A stretch of 13,731 nt of DNA, taken from assembly GCA_049977145.1 (NCBI GenBank), contig JBMFGW010000104.1, positions 1 through 13,731 of the forward strand, written 5' to 3'. The notes under the pieces were generated by a model. It was not told the origin of the DNA, made no database searches, and worked only from the letters and a program-made list of their open reading frames with translations. The stretch comes from JAMDCX01 sp049977145. GTDB lineage: Bacteria > Planctomycetota > Phycisphaerae > WQYP01. Positions 1 to 8,048 of this stretch are shown here, piece by piece; position 1 is the stretch's first letter; each line of letters opens with the position of its first letter. A program made the translations under genes and the position numbers.

Positions 1-585
1 GGCTTGGGCAATCTTGGCCCAGAGGTTGTACACCAGGTGGTGATTCATGGTAATGCCGCCACCAATCGGTTTGGCCGACAGAAACAAATTGGCCCCGCCA
101 TTGGGCAAAAGAGGGCCATTTTTTTCAAACAGCTCATATACCCACCGGTGGGTCTTGTGATCGCGGTAGATGGCCAGATGGCTTTTATGATTCGGTGTGA
201 TAAAGGCGTATGCGGGGATGCCCAATCGGGGGTCCCGTAGTTTCGGATCGTTTGTAACCAGTTCCCGCGCGTTGAGCACCTCGCGGCGATGCCACATGGT
301 GACAGTCCATCCCGATAGCGGGCCGGGAATAGCCGGTAAATAGGGAGAATTTCCGGCAATGTCCACACCATTAATTCGCGTTCCAAGATTGAAGTTCATG
401 CGGGGATTGGACAAACCAGGATTGGAAAATACACTTTTTGGCGCATGGGCGGCCCGTGCCTGCAGACCGCCGCAGCATACCAAGAGCATCGCCATTATGC
501 TGAATCTCCGCTGGATCATGGTGCGCCAACGACCTTGGCATCTGTTTATTCCAAGATTACAGTGATGGTTAACATCCCAATACAT
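1..585 (-). CDS. Family-X secreted protein, copy 3 (C-terminus beyond window)
   Basis: This partial gene runs off the left edge, so only about 195 N-terminal residues are visible. It starts with a hydrophobic signal segment (RRFSIMAMLLVCCGGLQARA) followed by the family-X signature VFSNPGLSNPRMNFN, then IPGPLSGW, HLAIYRDHKTHRWVYELFEK and GGANLFLSAK. All of these align without gaps to the gene at 6839-8005 and to the middle of 11889-13307. I chose the ATG at 585 because GGAG lies 8 nt upstream. The ATG at 519 would give a shorter, cleaner signal peptide but has only a weak ribosome site. It follows the GH63-like gene by 55 nt and is probably its operon partner. I do not recognise the family. 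Secretion and a role beside the glycoside hydrolases are inferred from the signal peptide and context. In the parts I checked, DNA identity to the 6839-8005 paralog is about 75-80 %, rising to above 90 % around 301-420. Confidence 0.85.
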   Translation of the reverse strand, partial: MYWDVNHHCNLGINRCQGRWRTMIQRRFSIMAMLLVCCGGLQARAAHAPKSVFSNPGLSNPRMNFNLGTRINGVDIAGNSPYLPAIPGPLSGWTVTMWHRREVLNARELVTNDPKLRDPRLGIPAYAFITPNHKSHLAIYRDHKTHRWVYELFEKNGPLLPNGGANLFLSAKPIGGGITMNHHLVYNLWAKIAQA

Positions 586-640
586 TTGATTGTCTCCGGT
601 TGTTTACAAGTATCCACAGTCCAGGCCGTTGGGTCTGTAC

Positions 641-2032
641 TTAAATCATTTCCAGCACGAGCATATTCCAATCCATAAACCCATTGTGGCTGATCGGCGC
701 GCCGGTGTCCGGGTTGTAATATTCGTTGAGAGTGCCCGTCGTCGTAAGGCTCATGGCCAAAAGTTGCAGTGTCTTATCCGCCAGATTTTCCGCCTCCGCC
801 CTGTAGCCATAGTCCTTGAGACCTTTCCAGACAAAGTAGTTTACAATGATCCAGATGGGGCCAAGCATATTGCTGGGGTTGCCGCTGCGTGCCAATGTGT
901 ACATGGTCTCCTGCTTTGAAAGTGAGCGTACGCCATACGCGGCGTAGAAGGTCTTGTCATTGCGATAATGCAATTGCACCAGATCATCTGCCTGCTGCGT
1001 CGTGGCCAGTGAACACCACAGAGGCAAAAAGCCTGTGAACATCTGTATCCGCATCGGCAGACAGTGCCACGACATCGGCATGCCTTCCGGGATCCCTGGA
1101 AGCAATTCCGCGCGGCGATCCTTGCATTGCACATCCACGGTGTAATAAAACCGATCGCGCGGATCCCAGCAGTATTTTTGTATCCGGTCTGCCATATCCT
1201 GTGCTTGACGTGTGAGTCGTTTTTCATCTTCCGGGCGATTGAGCCTATGGGCCAATTCTGCCGCCGCCCGCAAATCCTGATAATAAAGGCTGTTGAGCAT
1301 GATATTGGCGGAGGAGAAAAATGGGCGTCCCCATACCGTGGGATCACCATCGTCCCCATAGGCAACCTCATCGCCCCACACAAGCAAACCCGTTGCGGAT
1401 TGATATCCCAGTATCCACGAATTATAAAATTTCAGAAGCTGATCAAATCGGGGTTCCAACCATTTAACATCTCCCATTTCGTCGGCGACGAGTAAAGCCA
1501 ATTGGCCAAAAACGGGCTTGGCCTGATTATGGTAGTTGGGTGCCGCTTTGTTCAGACACCGGAAGATATCTGTATTATTCGCCTGGAGCATGATGGGGAT
1601 TCGCCCAGCCTCCGATTGATGCTCCAGAAAATTGAATAAGCTTCCTTGCGCGTGGCTACAAATCCTTGCATGTAAAGCCCTATCATCGAGAAGCGCCGCC
1701 AGCCGAAACAGGCCGCGGCTGGTCCACAAGGTGTCCCAGTCCCAGAGCTGTCCATCGTAGGCTTTTCCCGGCAGACTTGGAGAAATAAATGGATGCCGTA
1801 ATACCCCCACCGGCGGGAGCAGAAGTTTAGGACCGACCTTGGCAATGTACGCCAATAGTTTATCCGCTGCGGCTTTCCGAGCGGCCGGCGACAGCACCGG
1901 CTTGCGAAGCATGGGTTCTTGTTTCACCGTTTCAGCGGCAGCGGTCACTCTGCTGGTTTCCGCATCGCCAAGGGATCCAACCGCCACGCCTGCCAGGCCG
2001 GTCAGCACATCACGCCTTGAAATATCAACCAT
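641..2032 (-). CDS. Tat-exported GH63/MGH1-like (alpha/alpha)6 glycoside hydrolase, paralog 2
   Basis: The product is 463 aa and begins with a twin-arginine signal (SRRDVLTGLAG, residues 5-15), so export in folded form is expected. The mature part reads as a six-hairpin glycosidase of the GH63/mannosylglycerate-hydrolase-like group. It has LWDWDTLW (96-103), AKPVFGQLALLVADE, GDDGDPTVWGRPFFSSAN (226-243), SNMLGPIW (387-394) and LNEYYNPDTG (435-444). In GH63-type enzymes the general acid is an Asp in the DNxP-like segment and the base is a Glu near the C-terminus. Asp230 and the Glu of LNEYY are the likely equivalents (inference). The ATG at 2032 has AAAGGAG 7 nt upstream. It is a tandem duplicate of 2166-3563, colinear with it at a constant 2-residue offset in the blocks I compared. 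Two motif changes, GDDGDP for GDDNDP and SNML for SNWL, suggest altered substrate choice. The linkage cleaved cannot be told from sequence. Confidence 0.88.
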   Translation of the reverse strand: MVDISRRDVLTGLAGVAVGSLGDAETSRVTAAAETVKQEPMLRKPVLSPAARKAAADKLLAYIAKVGPKLLLPPVGVLRHPFISPSLPGKAYDGQLWDWDTLWTSRGLFRLAALLDDRALHARICSHAQGSLFNFLEHQSEAGRIPIMLQANNTDIFRCLNKAAPNYHNQAKPVFGQLALLVADEMGDVKWLEPRFDQLLKFYNSWILGYQSATGLLVWGDEVAYGDDGDPTVWGRPFFSSANIMLNSLYYQDLRAAAELAHRLNRPEDEKRLTRQAQDMADRIQKYCWDPRDRFYYTVDVQCKDRRAELLPGIPEGMPMSWHCLPMRIQMFTGFLPLWCSLATTQQADDLVQLHYRNDKTFYAAYGVRSLSKQETMYTLARSGNPSNMLGPIWIIVNYFVWKGLKDYGYRAEAENLADKTLQLLAMSLTTTGTLNEYYNPDTGAPISHNGFMDWNMLVLEMI

Positions 2033-2165
2033 ACCGCGACTCCTTTACATCAAGCCACATAGATCAACGATGCCCATGATCGCGCGGGCGGTTACGGCTT
2101 TGCCACGACACGCAGCCCCGCCGCCTGCAACGGAACGCACACGGTCCATCCGAATAGTGAGCCGC
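2033..2165. other. Intergenic spacer between the tandem hydrolases
   Basis: This 133-nt gap separates the two GH63-like genes. I see the ribosome site of the downstream gene (AAAGGAG) at its left end. I see no convincing terminator or promoter. The gap is longer than others in the cluster but still compatible with cotranscription. Confidence 0.5.
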
Positions 2166-3563
2166 TTAAATCATTTCCAACACCAGCATATTCCAATCCA
2201 CGAACCCCTGATGACTTAAGGGAGCACCGGTGTCGGGATCATAATATTCATTCAGTGATCCGCTGGTGGCGAGATCGGATGCCAACAGTTGCAGGGTTTT
2301 ATCCCCCAGATTTTCCGCTTCCGCCTTATAGCCATAGTTCTTCAGGCCTTGCCACACGAAGTAATTGGTAATTATCCAGATCGGCCCCAGCCAATTGCTG
2401 GGGTTGCCGCTGCGCGCCAGAGAATACATGGTCTCCTGTTTGGATAGCGAGCGCACGCCATACGCCGCGTGGAAGGTCTTATCATTGAGATAATGCAATT
2501 GCATCAGATCAGCAGCCTGTTGTGGTGTGGCCAGTGAACACCACATAGGCAAAAAACCTGTAAACATCTGTATTCTCAGCGGCAGGCAATGCCACGACAT
2601 CGGCATGCCTTCCGGAATGCCGTGAATTAATTCCGCGCGGCGATCCTTACATTGCACATCCACGGTGTAATAAAACCGATCGCGTGGATCCCAGCAATAT
2701 TTTTGCAGCCGCAGACCCTGTTTGTCGGCTTGCTGCGTTAAGCGTTTGTGATCCTGGGGGCGATGCAGTCGCCGGGCCAATTCCGCCGCCGCCCGCAAAT
2801 CCTGATAATACAGGCTGTTAAGAAGCATATTGGCCGAGGAAAAGTAAGGACGGCCAAAGGTAGTCGGGTCGTTGTCGTCGCCAATACCAACATCATCACC
2901 CCAAACCAGCAGGCCGATTTTGGTCTGGTTTCCCAATTCCCAGGAATCATAAAAGTGCAGCAAATTTTCGAACTGCGGTGCCAGCCATTGCACCTCGCCT
3001 GTCTGATCCGCCACCAGAAGTGCCAATTGGCCAAAAACCGGCTTGGCCTGATTATGATGATTGGGAGCCTCTTTCTTAAGGCACCCCAACGGATCGGGAT
3101 TGGTCACATCAATCATGATGGCAATGCGACCGTCTTCCGATTGGTGATCCAGAAAATTCAACAGGCTGCCTTGCGCGTGGCGGCCAACTTTCTCCAGCAG
3201 ATTATGATCATTTGTGAGGTGCGCCGTCCGAAAAAGACCAAGACTGGTCCAAAGCGTGTCCCAATCCCACAATTGCGTGGAATAGGCTTTGCCCGGCAGG
3301 CTGGGAGAAATGCTGGGATGGCGCAAAATTCCCTGTGCCGGCCGCAACAGTTGCGGGGCCACCCGGTGGAAGTACGCCAAGAGTTTCTCGGCAGCGGCTT
3401 TTCGGGCGGCGGGAGATAAAAGCGGTTGGCGGGCCGGTACGTATTGGCCCACAGCCCCACCGGCACGCGGTGCACCATCGGTCGGTCGTGCGGAATCGGC
3501 AAGGGATGCGATGCCGGTTACAGTCATACCCGCCAGAAAATTACGCCTTGAAAACATGTTCAT
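2166..3563 (-). CDS. Tat-exported GH63/MGH1-like (alpha/alpha)6 glycoside hydrolase, paralog 1
   Basis: The product is 465 aa with a classical Tat signal (FSRRNFLAGMTVTG, residues 4-17). It belongs to the six-hairpin glycosidase superfamily, nearest the GH63/MGH1-like type. Visible motifs are LWDWDTLWTS (98-107), NQAKPVFGQLALLVAD (171-186), GDDNDPTTFGRPYFSSAN (228-245), SNWLGPIW (389-396) and LNEYYDPDTG (437-446). Asp232 and Glu439 are likely acid and base by analogy with GH63 (inference). I chose the ATG at 3563 because AAGGA lies about 8 nt upstream and it places the RR motif at residues 6-7. An upstream ATG at 3599 would put 12 residues before the signal and lacks a good ribosome site. The start lies inside the 3' end of the GH42-like gene (23-nt overlap), so translational coupling is likely. 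It keeps the consensus-like residues that its neighbour 641-2032 has changed, so it is the better candidate for the ancestral activity. Confidence 0.9.
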   Translation of the reverse strand: MNMFSRRNFLAGMTVTGIASLADSARPTDGAPRAGGAVGQYVPARQPLLSPAARKAAAEKLLAYFHRVAPQLLRPAQGILRHPSISPSLPGKAYSTQLWDWDTLWTSLGLFRTAHLTNDHNLLEKVGRHAQGSLLNFLDHQSEDGRIAIMIDVTNPDPLGCLKKEAPNHHNQAKPVFGQLALLVADQTGEVQWLAPQFENLLHFYDSWELGNQTKIGLLVWGDDVGIGDDNDPTTFGRPYFSSANMLLNSLYYQDLRAAAELARRLHRPQDHKRLTQQADKQGLRLQKYCWDPRDRFYYTVDVQCKDRRAELIHGIPEGMPMSWHCLPLRIQMFTGFLPMWCSLATPQQAADLMQLHYLNDKTFHAAYGVRSLSKQETMYSLARSGNPSNWLGPIWIITNYFVWQGLKNYGYKAEAENLGDKTLQLLASDLATSGSLNEYYDPDTGAPLSHQGFVDWNMLVLEMI

Positions 3564-5928
3564 GGTTGTGATCCTTTTTGTTAAACTGTTGGGTTTCATT
3601 CGACTTTTCTAATACCTTATACGGTGAAACATCTGTCCGTGACGGGTGGACACCTAACAACATCGTTTGGAATCGCCGCAAGACAATCTTTAAATGGCGG
3701 GCGTCGTCGGTCAACTTTTGGCCGCTAATCAAATTGTATACGGTGCTGCGGTGCGGCAGCGTGATTTTCCGCATTCCCGCAACGCCGTCACTGCTGATCA
3801 TCATCAGGCGGCCATCAGTCTGGAAAGCATCATTGGTGTTCAAGTAGACATGCACGCCAAGACGCGGCAGCAGTGCTCGCCAAATCGGGGCCGCCACGCT
3901 TGGATCACCAATAAATATTGATTGGTAGGCGGAAAACTTCCTCAACGCGATCGACACATCGTGGGTATGCACATACCGGCCTAACGGGATGGCTGTGGAA
4001 TCAATCACTGACCAACTCGGAGCATCGGCTCCCTGGAGGCCCGCGATGAGTTGCCCCCGCAGGTGAAGCGCATTGTTCGCTAAAATCTCGCTCCCCGGCA
4101 GATTGCCCACGGCGCTGCGGAGCCGCAATGTTACACCGATCAGGCGACCGGCGGCCGCGGTATCCACGTTGCCGTGCCGGATAAACCCATCGCCATACAT
4201 CCAGATTAATGTCCGCCCGCCACGTTCCAATTTCTCACGAATTATACGGCGCGTGGCAGCACCAACGTGCCAAGCATTAAGAAAAATGATTACCTTGGCG
4301 TGGGGAAAGTTTGGCGCTCCAATGTCAGATAGTAGATAAAAGCCCACGCTGGTCCCGCAGTGAAAAAATTCCGTCGGGTAGTGCACCAGGGCTGGATACA
4401 GCGGCAACACCTGCCCCGGGTCAACGCGCGCGTAAGATGGAGATCGCTCGTCATAAATAACCGCAACCTCTGGTTCAAATTGGTTTTCGGGCGCGTATTT
4501 CAGGTAGGCTTTGCGGAGCTGGCCGATGTTTGCCCAAATACCCGCGTTATTGAGCCAGCCGGTGCCCGGCAGGTCCATCCACCATGTACCCAGACGATGG
4601 ATCATCATCTGGCCAAAATTTCGGTCATGAACCGCCACAGTCTGACTTAGATTCGCACAGTGCGCGGAGAATCCAGGAGCCTCGCCCTTATCCGGAGTGT
4701 CAAGAAACGTGCTGGTATCGTCCTCCAGCATCCACAGTTTGCCGTGCAGTGTTGCACTGTCCACCGGCCCCATAAATGCCGGAGAGCCGCCCGGCTGACG
4801 ATCAATGTAGGACACCGGCGAGGCGATGGCGTCAATATCGGCACAGCGTAACAGGCGGCCCAGTGCGCGGTCGGCGGTATCGGATGTCGGAAGTTCAAAG
4901 TCGTACCCATAGAAGGTCACCACCAGCGAACGCCCGGCGGCAACACGTTTGACCACTGCGGCGAGTCGCACAATACGATCTGCTGTAATATCGCTTTGAT
5001 AATTTAAATAGTCCACATAACGACTTTCTTTGGCTTGGTAAAACGGGTACGCGGTGAACGGTTCCGGCGGCGGGATGGTGGCGGTACGAAAAGATACCTT
5101 GGAATCATGCCAGGCGCCTTGCAATGCCTTGTCCGTGTGATAATGACGGCGGAGCCAACGGGCGAAACCAAGGCGGTTTGACACCGAATAGTCAAATCCA
5201 GGATGTTTCCAGTAATTCGGTGTGAACCACTCCACCGTGTGACCGTGGCCGATATGATAGCCGATGACATGCGAGGCGTATTTTGATCCTTGAATATGCT
5301 CTATAAACGCAGTGACCGACTGCGCTGCGGCATGGTACCAGAGGCGTGAAGCGACGGAACTATCGGATGGCAATCCGTCACGATACGCAACCTGCTGCAG
5401 CGGATGGGTGGCGCAAAAGCCCAGCTCGCCGCACCAAACCCGTGGCAGTAACCAGGCATGCGGATCATTTTTTAAAATGAAGGCACACTGGCGGTCTATG
5501 AGTTGGTATCGCCCGGACAATCCCGAATGCGGACTCGGTAATCGATCTCCCAGCGAGTTGGTCGCAAATGCAATAATGTTGACGCCCTGGGCCGCCGCAA
5601 GGCGGATTTCGGCGGCTGATTGTCTAAGTGTCGGTTGGTATTTAATCGGGATACCGACGTAAAGCGCCAGCGGAGGCGTCGGCTGGCCATTAATAAACAA
5701 ATGAGGACATCCATTAACTATTCGAACTTTGGCGTCCGCCTCACGTTGATTTAATCGTGTACTGTCATGCGTCAAAGACAAAACTGGCCGCGACGACGCA
5801 GCCGTCAACCAAGGTGTTGACATCATACCGATCAAAGCTGACAAGCCAATCCCAAAGGCAGCGTGCTGATGTATTTTTATGAACATAAGCATTCTCATCC
5901 CGTTGCCGGCCTGCGATTCATAATTCAT
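3541..5928 (-). CDS. Putative clan GH-A (GH42/beta-galactosidase-like) exported glycoside hydrolase
   Basis: The product is 795 aa. It has a long signal region ending near residue 45 (FGIGLSALIGMMSTPWLTAA), then a TIM-barrel-like catalytic part (about 60-480). The candidate acid/base is Glu233 in HTVEWF, after the IGYHIGHGH strand. The candidate nucleophile is Glu402 in KLWMLEDDTSTFL; the EDDT segment is typical of GH42-like enzymes. Residues about 486-700 look like the GATase-like trimerization domain (EVAVIYDERS, KVIIFLNAWHV, GRTLIWMYGDGFI). Residues about 700-765 form a small C-terminal beta domain (VYNLISGQKL). The ATG at 5928 overlaps the upstream stop by 11 nt and no strong Shine-Dalgarno is visible, which suggests coupled translation. 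The TTG at 5958 and ATG at 5940 are alternatives. It probably cleaves a beta-linked glycan outside the cytoplasm. The family is clear at fold level, not at substrate level. Confidence 0.82.
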   Translation of the reverse strand: MNYESQAGNGMRMLMFIKIHQHAAFGIGLSALIGMMSTPWLTAASSRPVLSLTHDSTRLNQREADAKVRIVNGCPHLFINGQPTPPLALYVGIPIKYQPTLRQSAAEIRLAAAQGVNIIAFATNSLGDRLPSPHSGLSGRYQLIDRQCAFILKNDPHAWLLPRVWCGELGFCATHPLQQVAYRDGLPSDSSVASRLWYHAAAQSVTAFIEHIQGSKYASHVIGYHIGHGHTVEWFTPNYWKHPGFDYSVSNRLGFARWLRRHYHTDKALQGAWHDSKVSFRTATIPPPEPFTAYPFYQAKESRYVDYLNYQSDITADRIVRLAAVVKRVAAGRSLVVTFYGYDFELPTSDTADRALGRLLRCADIDAIASPVSYIDRQPGGSPAFMGPVDSATLHGKLWMLEDDTSTFLDTPDKGEAPGFSAHCANLSQTVAVHDRNFGQMMIHRLGTWWMDLPGTGWLNNAGIWANIGQLRKAYLKYAPENQFEPEVAVIYDERSPSYARVDPGQVLPLYPALVHYPTEFFHCGTSVGFYLLSDIGAPNFPHAKVIIFLNAWHVGAATRRIIREKLERGGRTLIWMYGDGFIRHGNVDTAAAGRLIGVTLRLRSAVGNLPGSEILANNALHLRGQLIAGLQGADAPSWSVIDSTAIPLGRYVHTHDVSIALRKFSAYQSIFIGDPSVAAPIWRALLPRLGVHVYLNTNDAFQTDGRLMMISSDGVAGMRKITLPHRSTVYNLISGQKLTDDARHLKIVLRRFQTMLLGVHPSRTDVSPYKVLEKSNETQQFNKKDHNHEHVFKA

Positions 5929-6775
5929 GATCGGTTCCATCGGTGTTAATATGTCCAATGCAACGATCTCCGTTCATAAACTCAATACGCCCCTTGCGGT
6001 AACGTAATCGAACCTTGCCCAAGCCGTCCAGTTCCAGGCTGGCACCCTCGTTGACACGGATGGAATTATCATGCGTATGAATGCCCACTTCCTTGAAATG
6101 CCCGGCGAGGTCCACGCCGACAGCGCCTCCGCCATTGAGACCGATGGCCTTTTCAAATTGGTTCGTCTGCTCCGCTCCCCCCTGAATCTGAATGCCATAA
6201 CGGCTTAGCCCCTGAGATGGCTGGATATTTACGCCGATCACCTCGGTGTTTTGCGGCTCAGGATATAAGTTGTGCATTTCAACATTTACGCCAATAGCCA
6301 CGCCCTTCGCATGGCTATACACCTCTGAATGATGGCCCGCCGCCCAGCCTACACCCTTCTTGATCAAACGCGAGCACAGCACCACGGCATCTCCGACAAT
6401 CTGGTGGCTGCTAAGCTGGGCGTAGAGCGTCCACGGATAAGAGTGCGGCCCCTTTTCTTCCTGAATAAGCGAGAGGACTTCATGGGTTCCGGCGCGTCCG
6501 TGATGGTTATCACCACGCTCAAAAAGGACCATCGTATCCAACGGAACATTCGGCACTTGGCCTTGCTTCACCACAGTTTTAAGCGGCGTTCCTTCTGTAA
6601 CCAGCGACGGCTCGCCGGGATTGGCCGATGTGGCAGCCACAGCCGGTTTGCCGGCGCGCAAGGCACCGAGCACGGCCAGCAGCCCGCCCCACAAAAATCT
6701 CCGGCGGCCATTACCCCCGCCATTATTTGCAACCGGCGGCTGTAAATCCACGTTGGACTGTTGATTCTTTTCCAT
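5918..6775 (-). CDS. Tat-exported protein resembling phage tail-fibre/beta-rich structural proteins
   Basis: The product is 285 aa. After a polar leader comes a twin-arginine signal (NGRRRFLWGGLLAVLGAL, residues 22-39) ending near AVAA (46-49). The mature part is rich in Gly, Val and His, with short repeating beta-strand-like stretches: KGVAIGVNVEMHN (158-169), EVIGVNIQPSQG (178-189), RYGIQIQGGAEQ and KAIGLNGGGAVGVDLAG. It ends in a compact tail with IEFMNGDRCIGHINTDG. This pattern recalls phage tail-fibre or tail-spike shafts and other trimeric beta proteins. I cannot assign a family. The ATG at 6775 has AGGAG 6 nt upstream. Its stop overlaps the start of the GH42-like gene. The context suggests a glycan-binding or structural partner of the hydrolases rather than a phage gene, because no other phage gene is present. 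That role is inference. Confidence 0.75.
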   Translation of the reverse strand: MEKNQQSNVDLQPPVANNGGGNGRRRFLWGGLLAVLGALRAGKPAVAATSANPGEPSLVTEGTPLKTVVKQGQVPNVPLDTMVLFERGDNHHGRAGTHEVLSLIQEEKGPHSYPWTLYAQLSSHQIVGDAVVLCSRLIKKGVGWAAGHHSEVYSHAKGVAIGVNVEMHNLYPEPQNTEVIGVNIQPSQGLSRYGIQIQGGAEQTNQFEKAIGLNGGGAVGVDLAGHFKEVGIHTHDNSIRVNEGASLELDGLGKVRLRYRKGRIEFMNGDRCIGHINTDGTDHEL

Positions 6776-6838
6776 GGAAAGCTCCTGATAATACATCTAC
6801 GCTATTGTTTAGCTGCTCAATGCCGACCAATAATAAGT

Positions 6839-8005
6839 TTATTTCGCGTGGTGTGCGAGTTGTGCCGCCACCGTCATTACACTCAAATTCGCCACTTGCA
6901 ACGCCACGGAAACAGTGCCCTGGGGTTGATGATCGGTTACGCCTTTCCGGTAATCACGATTTTCCGTTTCCAAACCCACATATATTGAATTAAGTGTCCA
7001 GTTTTTCAAATTCTTGGCTTGATTCGAATATACCAACCGCTGCATATTGCCATGAGAATTGCGGAACATCGGAGGATGAGCCAGCACCGCGCGAAGAAAT
7101 GTGTTGAGGCGGTAATGCAAATGTCGCAGCGGGCCGCGCTGCGCGCGAAACGGCAGCGGACAACCACCGCGCGGAACGATGTTTTCAATGATGACCGTGC
7201 CGTTTTTTCCAGAAACACAGTGCTGATAGGTAACCCCACCGGTACCGCCGAATCGCGCCACGCCGCCCTTGCCATTCCGGCTGTCGGTCAGCGGAATCTG
7301 CAGGAACAGCGTTAAGCGATCCGCAGGATGGGAACTTTGCACGCTGAGAATAAAACCCGTAAACACTTGCGCCAGGACGGCCCCGCTTGTTTCAGCGCTG
7401 GCGTTGTAATACTTAATATGGGCTTGGGATATCTTCGCCCAAAGATTGTAAATAATGGGATGGTTCATTGTAAACGGGCCACCCCGGGCCTTGGCGGAGA
7501 GAAACAGATTGGCACCACCGTTGGGCAGCAGCATTCCATTTTTTTCAAATAAATCATAAACCCACCGATGGGCTTGATGATCGCGATAGATCGCCAGATG
7601 GGTATTGTGATCGGGTGTGACGAACGCATAAGTGGGCACGCCCAAGCGCGGATCGCGCAATGCTCGGTCATTACGCACCAGTTCCCGCGCATTGAGCGTT
7701 TCCCGGCGATGCCACATGCCGATGGTCCATCCCGATAGTGGGCCGGGAATAGCCGGTAAATAGGGGGAATTTCCGGCAATGTCCACACCATTTACCCGCG
7801 TTCCAAGATTGAAGTTCATGCGGGGATTGGTCAAACCGGGATTGGGAAATACGCTTTTCCACGCGGCGGCGGCATGTGTGTATGTGGTGACGCCCAAGAG
7901 CGTCCACACGATACCAGCCAGCGCCGGCAAGCACCGCAGGTGCCGCCAACGTAGATCGCCCATAGGCCCCACCATGATCCAATTCCAACCGTGCCACATT
8001 TTCAT
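6839..8005 (-). CDS. Family-X secreted protein, copy 2 (complete, no PEP-CTERM)
   Basis: The product is 388 aa, of a family I do not recognise. A long positively charged leader precedes a hydrophobic signal (CLPALAGIVWTLLGVTTYTHA). The mature protein starts with the signature SVFPNPGLTNPRMNFN and continues IPGPLSGW, HLAIYRD, RWVYDLFEKNG, GGANLFLSAK, FTMNHPIIYNLWAKI, AVLAQVFTGFIL and NWTLNSIYVGLETEN...GTVSVALQV. The final strands have the look of a beta-jelly-roll. Paralogs are 1-585 and the central domain of 11889-13307. Unlike the latter it ends AQLAHHAK with no PEP-CTERM. I prefer the ATG at 8005 because AAAGGA is 8 nt upstream. The ATG at 8011 leaves only about 2 nt and may be the alternative. 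It follows the SGNH gene closely, within about 45 nt. A lectin-like or glycan-active role is possible from context only. Confidence 0.85.
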   Translation of the reverse strand: MKMWHGWNWIMVGPMGDLRWRHLRCLPALAGIVWTLLGVTTYTHAAAAWKSVFPNPGLTNPRMNFNLGTRVNGVDIAGNSPYLPAIPGPLSGWTIGMWHRRETLNARELVRNDRALRDPRLGVPTYAFVTPDHNTHLAIYRDHQAHRWVYDLFEKNGMLLPNGGANLFLSAKARGGPFTMNHPIIYNLWAKISQAHIKYYNASAETSGAVLAQVFTGFILSVQSSHPADRLTLFLQIPLTDSRNGKGGVARFGGTGGVTYQHCVSGKNGTVIIENIVPRGGCPLPFRAQRGPLRHLHYRLNTFLRAVLAHPPMFRNSHGNMQRLVYSNQAKNLKNWTLNSIYVGLETENRDYRKGVTDHQPQGTVSVALQVANLSVMTVAAQLAHHAK

Positions 8006-8048
8006 CCGCATAATCCTTTCGTTTCGTCTTTTGTATTGCTCATGTCTT

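Noticed and set aside
2748..3419. Long plus-strand open frame (223 codons)
   Set aside because: It lies fully antisense to the GH63-like gene, has no ribosome site or recognisable domain, and mirrors the codon pattern of the real gene. The weaker similar frames opposite 641-2032 have the same origin.
5929..5958. TTG start for the GH42-like gene
   Set aside because: There is no Shine-Dalgarno before it. The ATG at 5928 overlaps the upstream stop as expected for coupled translation.
5918..6775. Prophage remnant
   Set aside because: Only one protein has a phage-like look, it carries a Tat signal, and there is no integrase, terminase, capsid or attachment site nearby.
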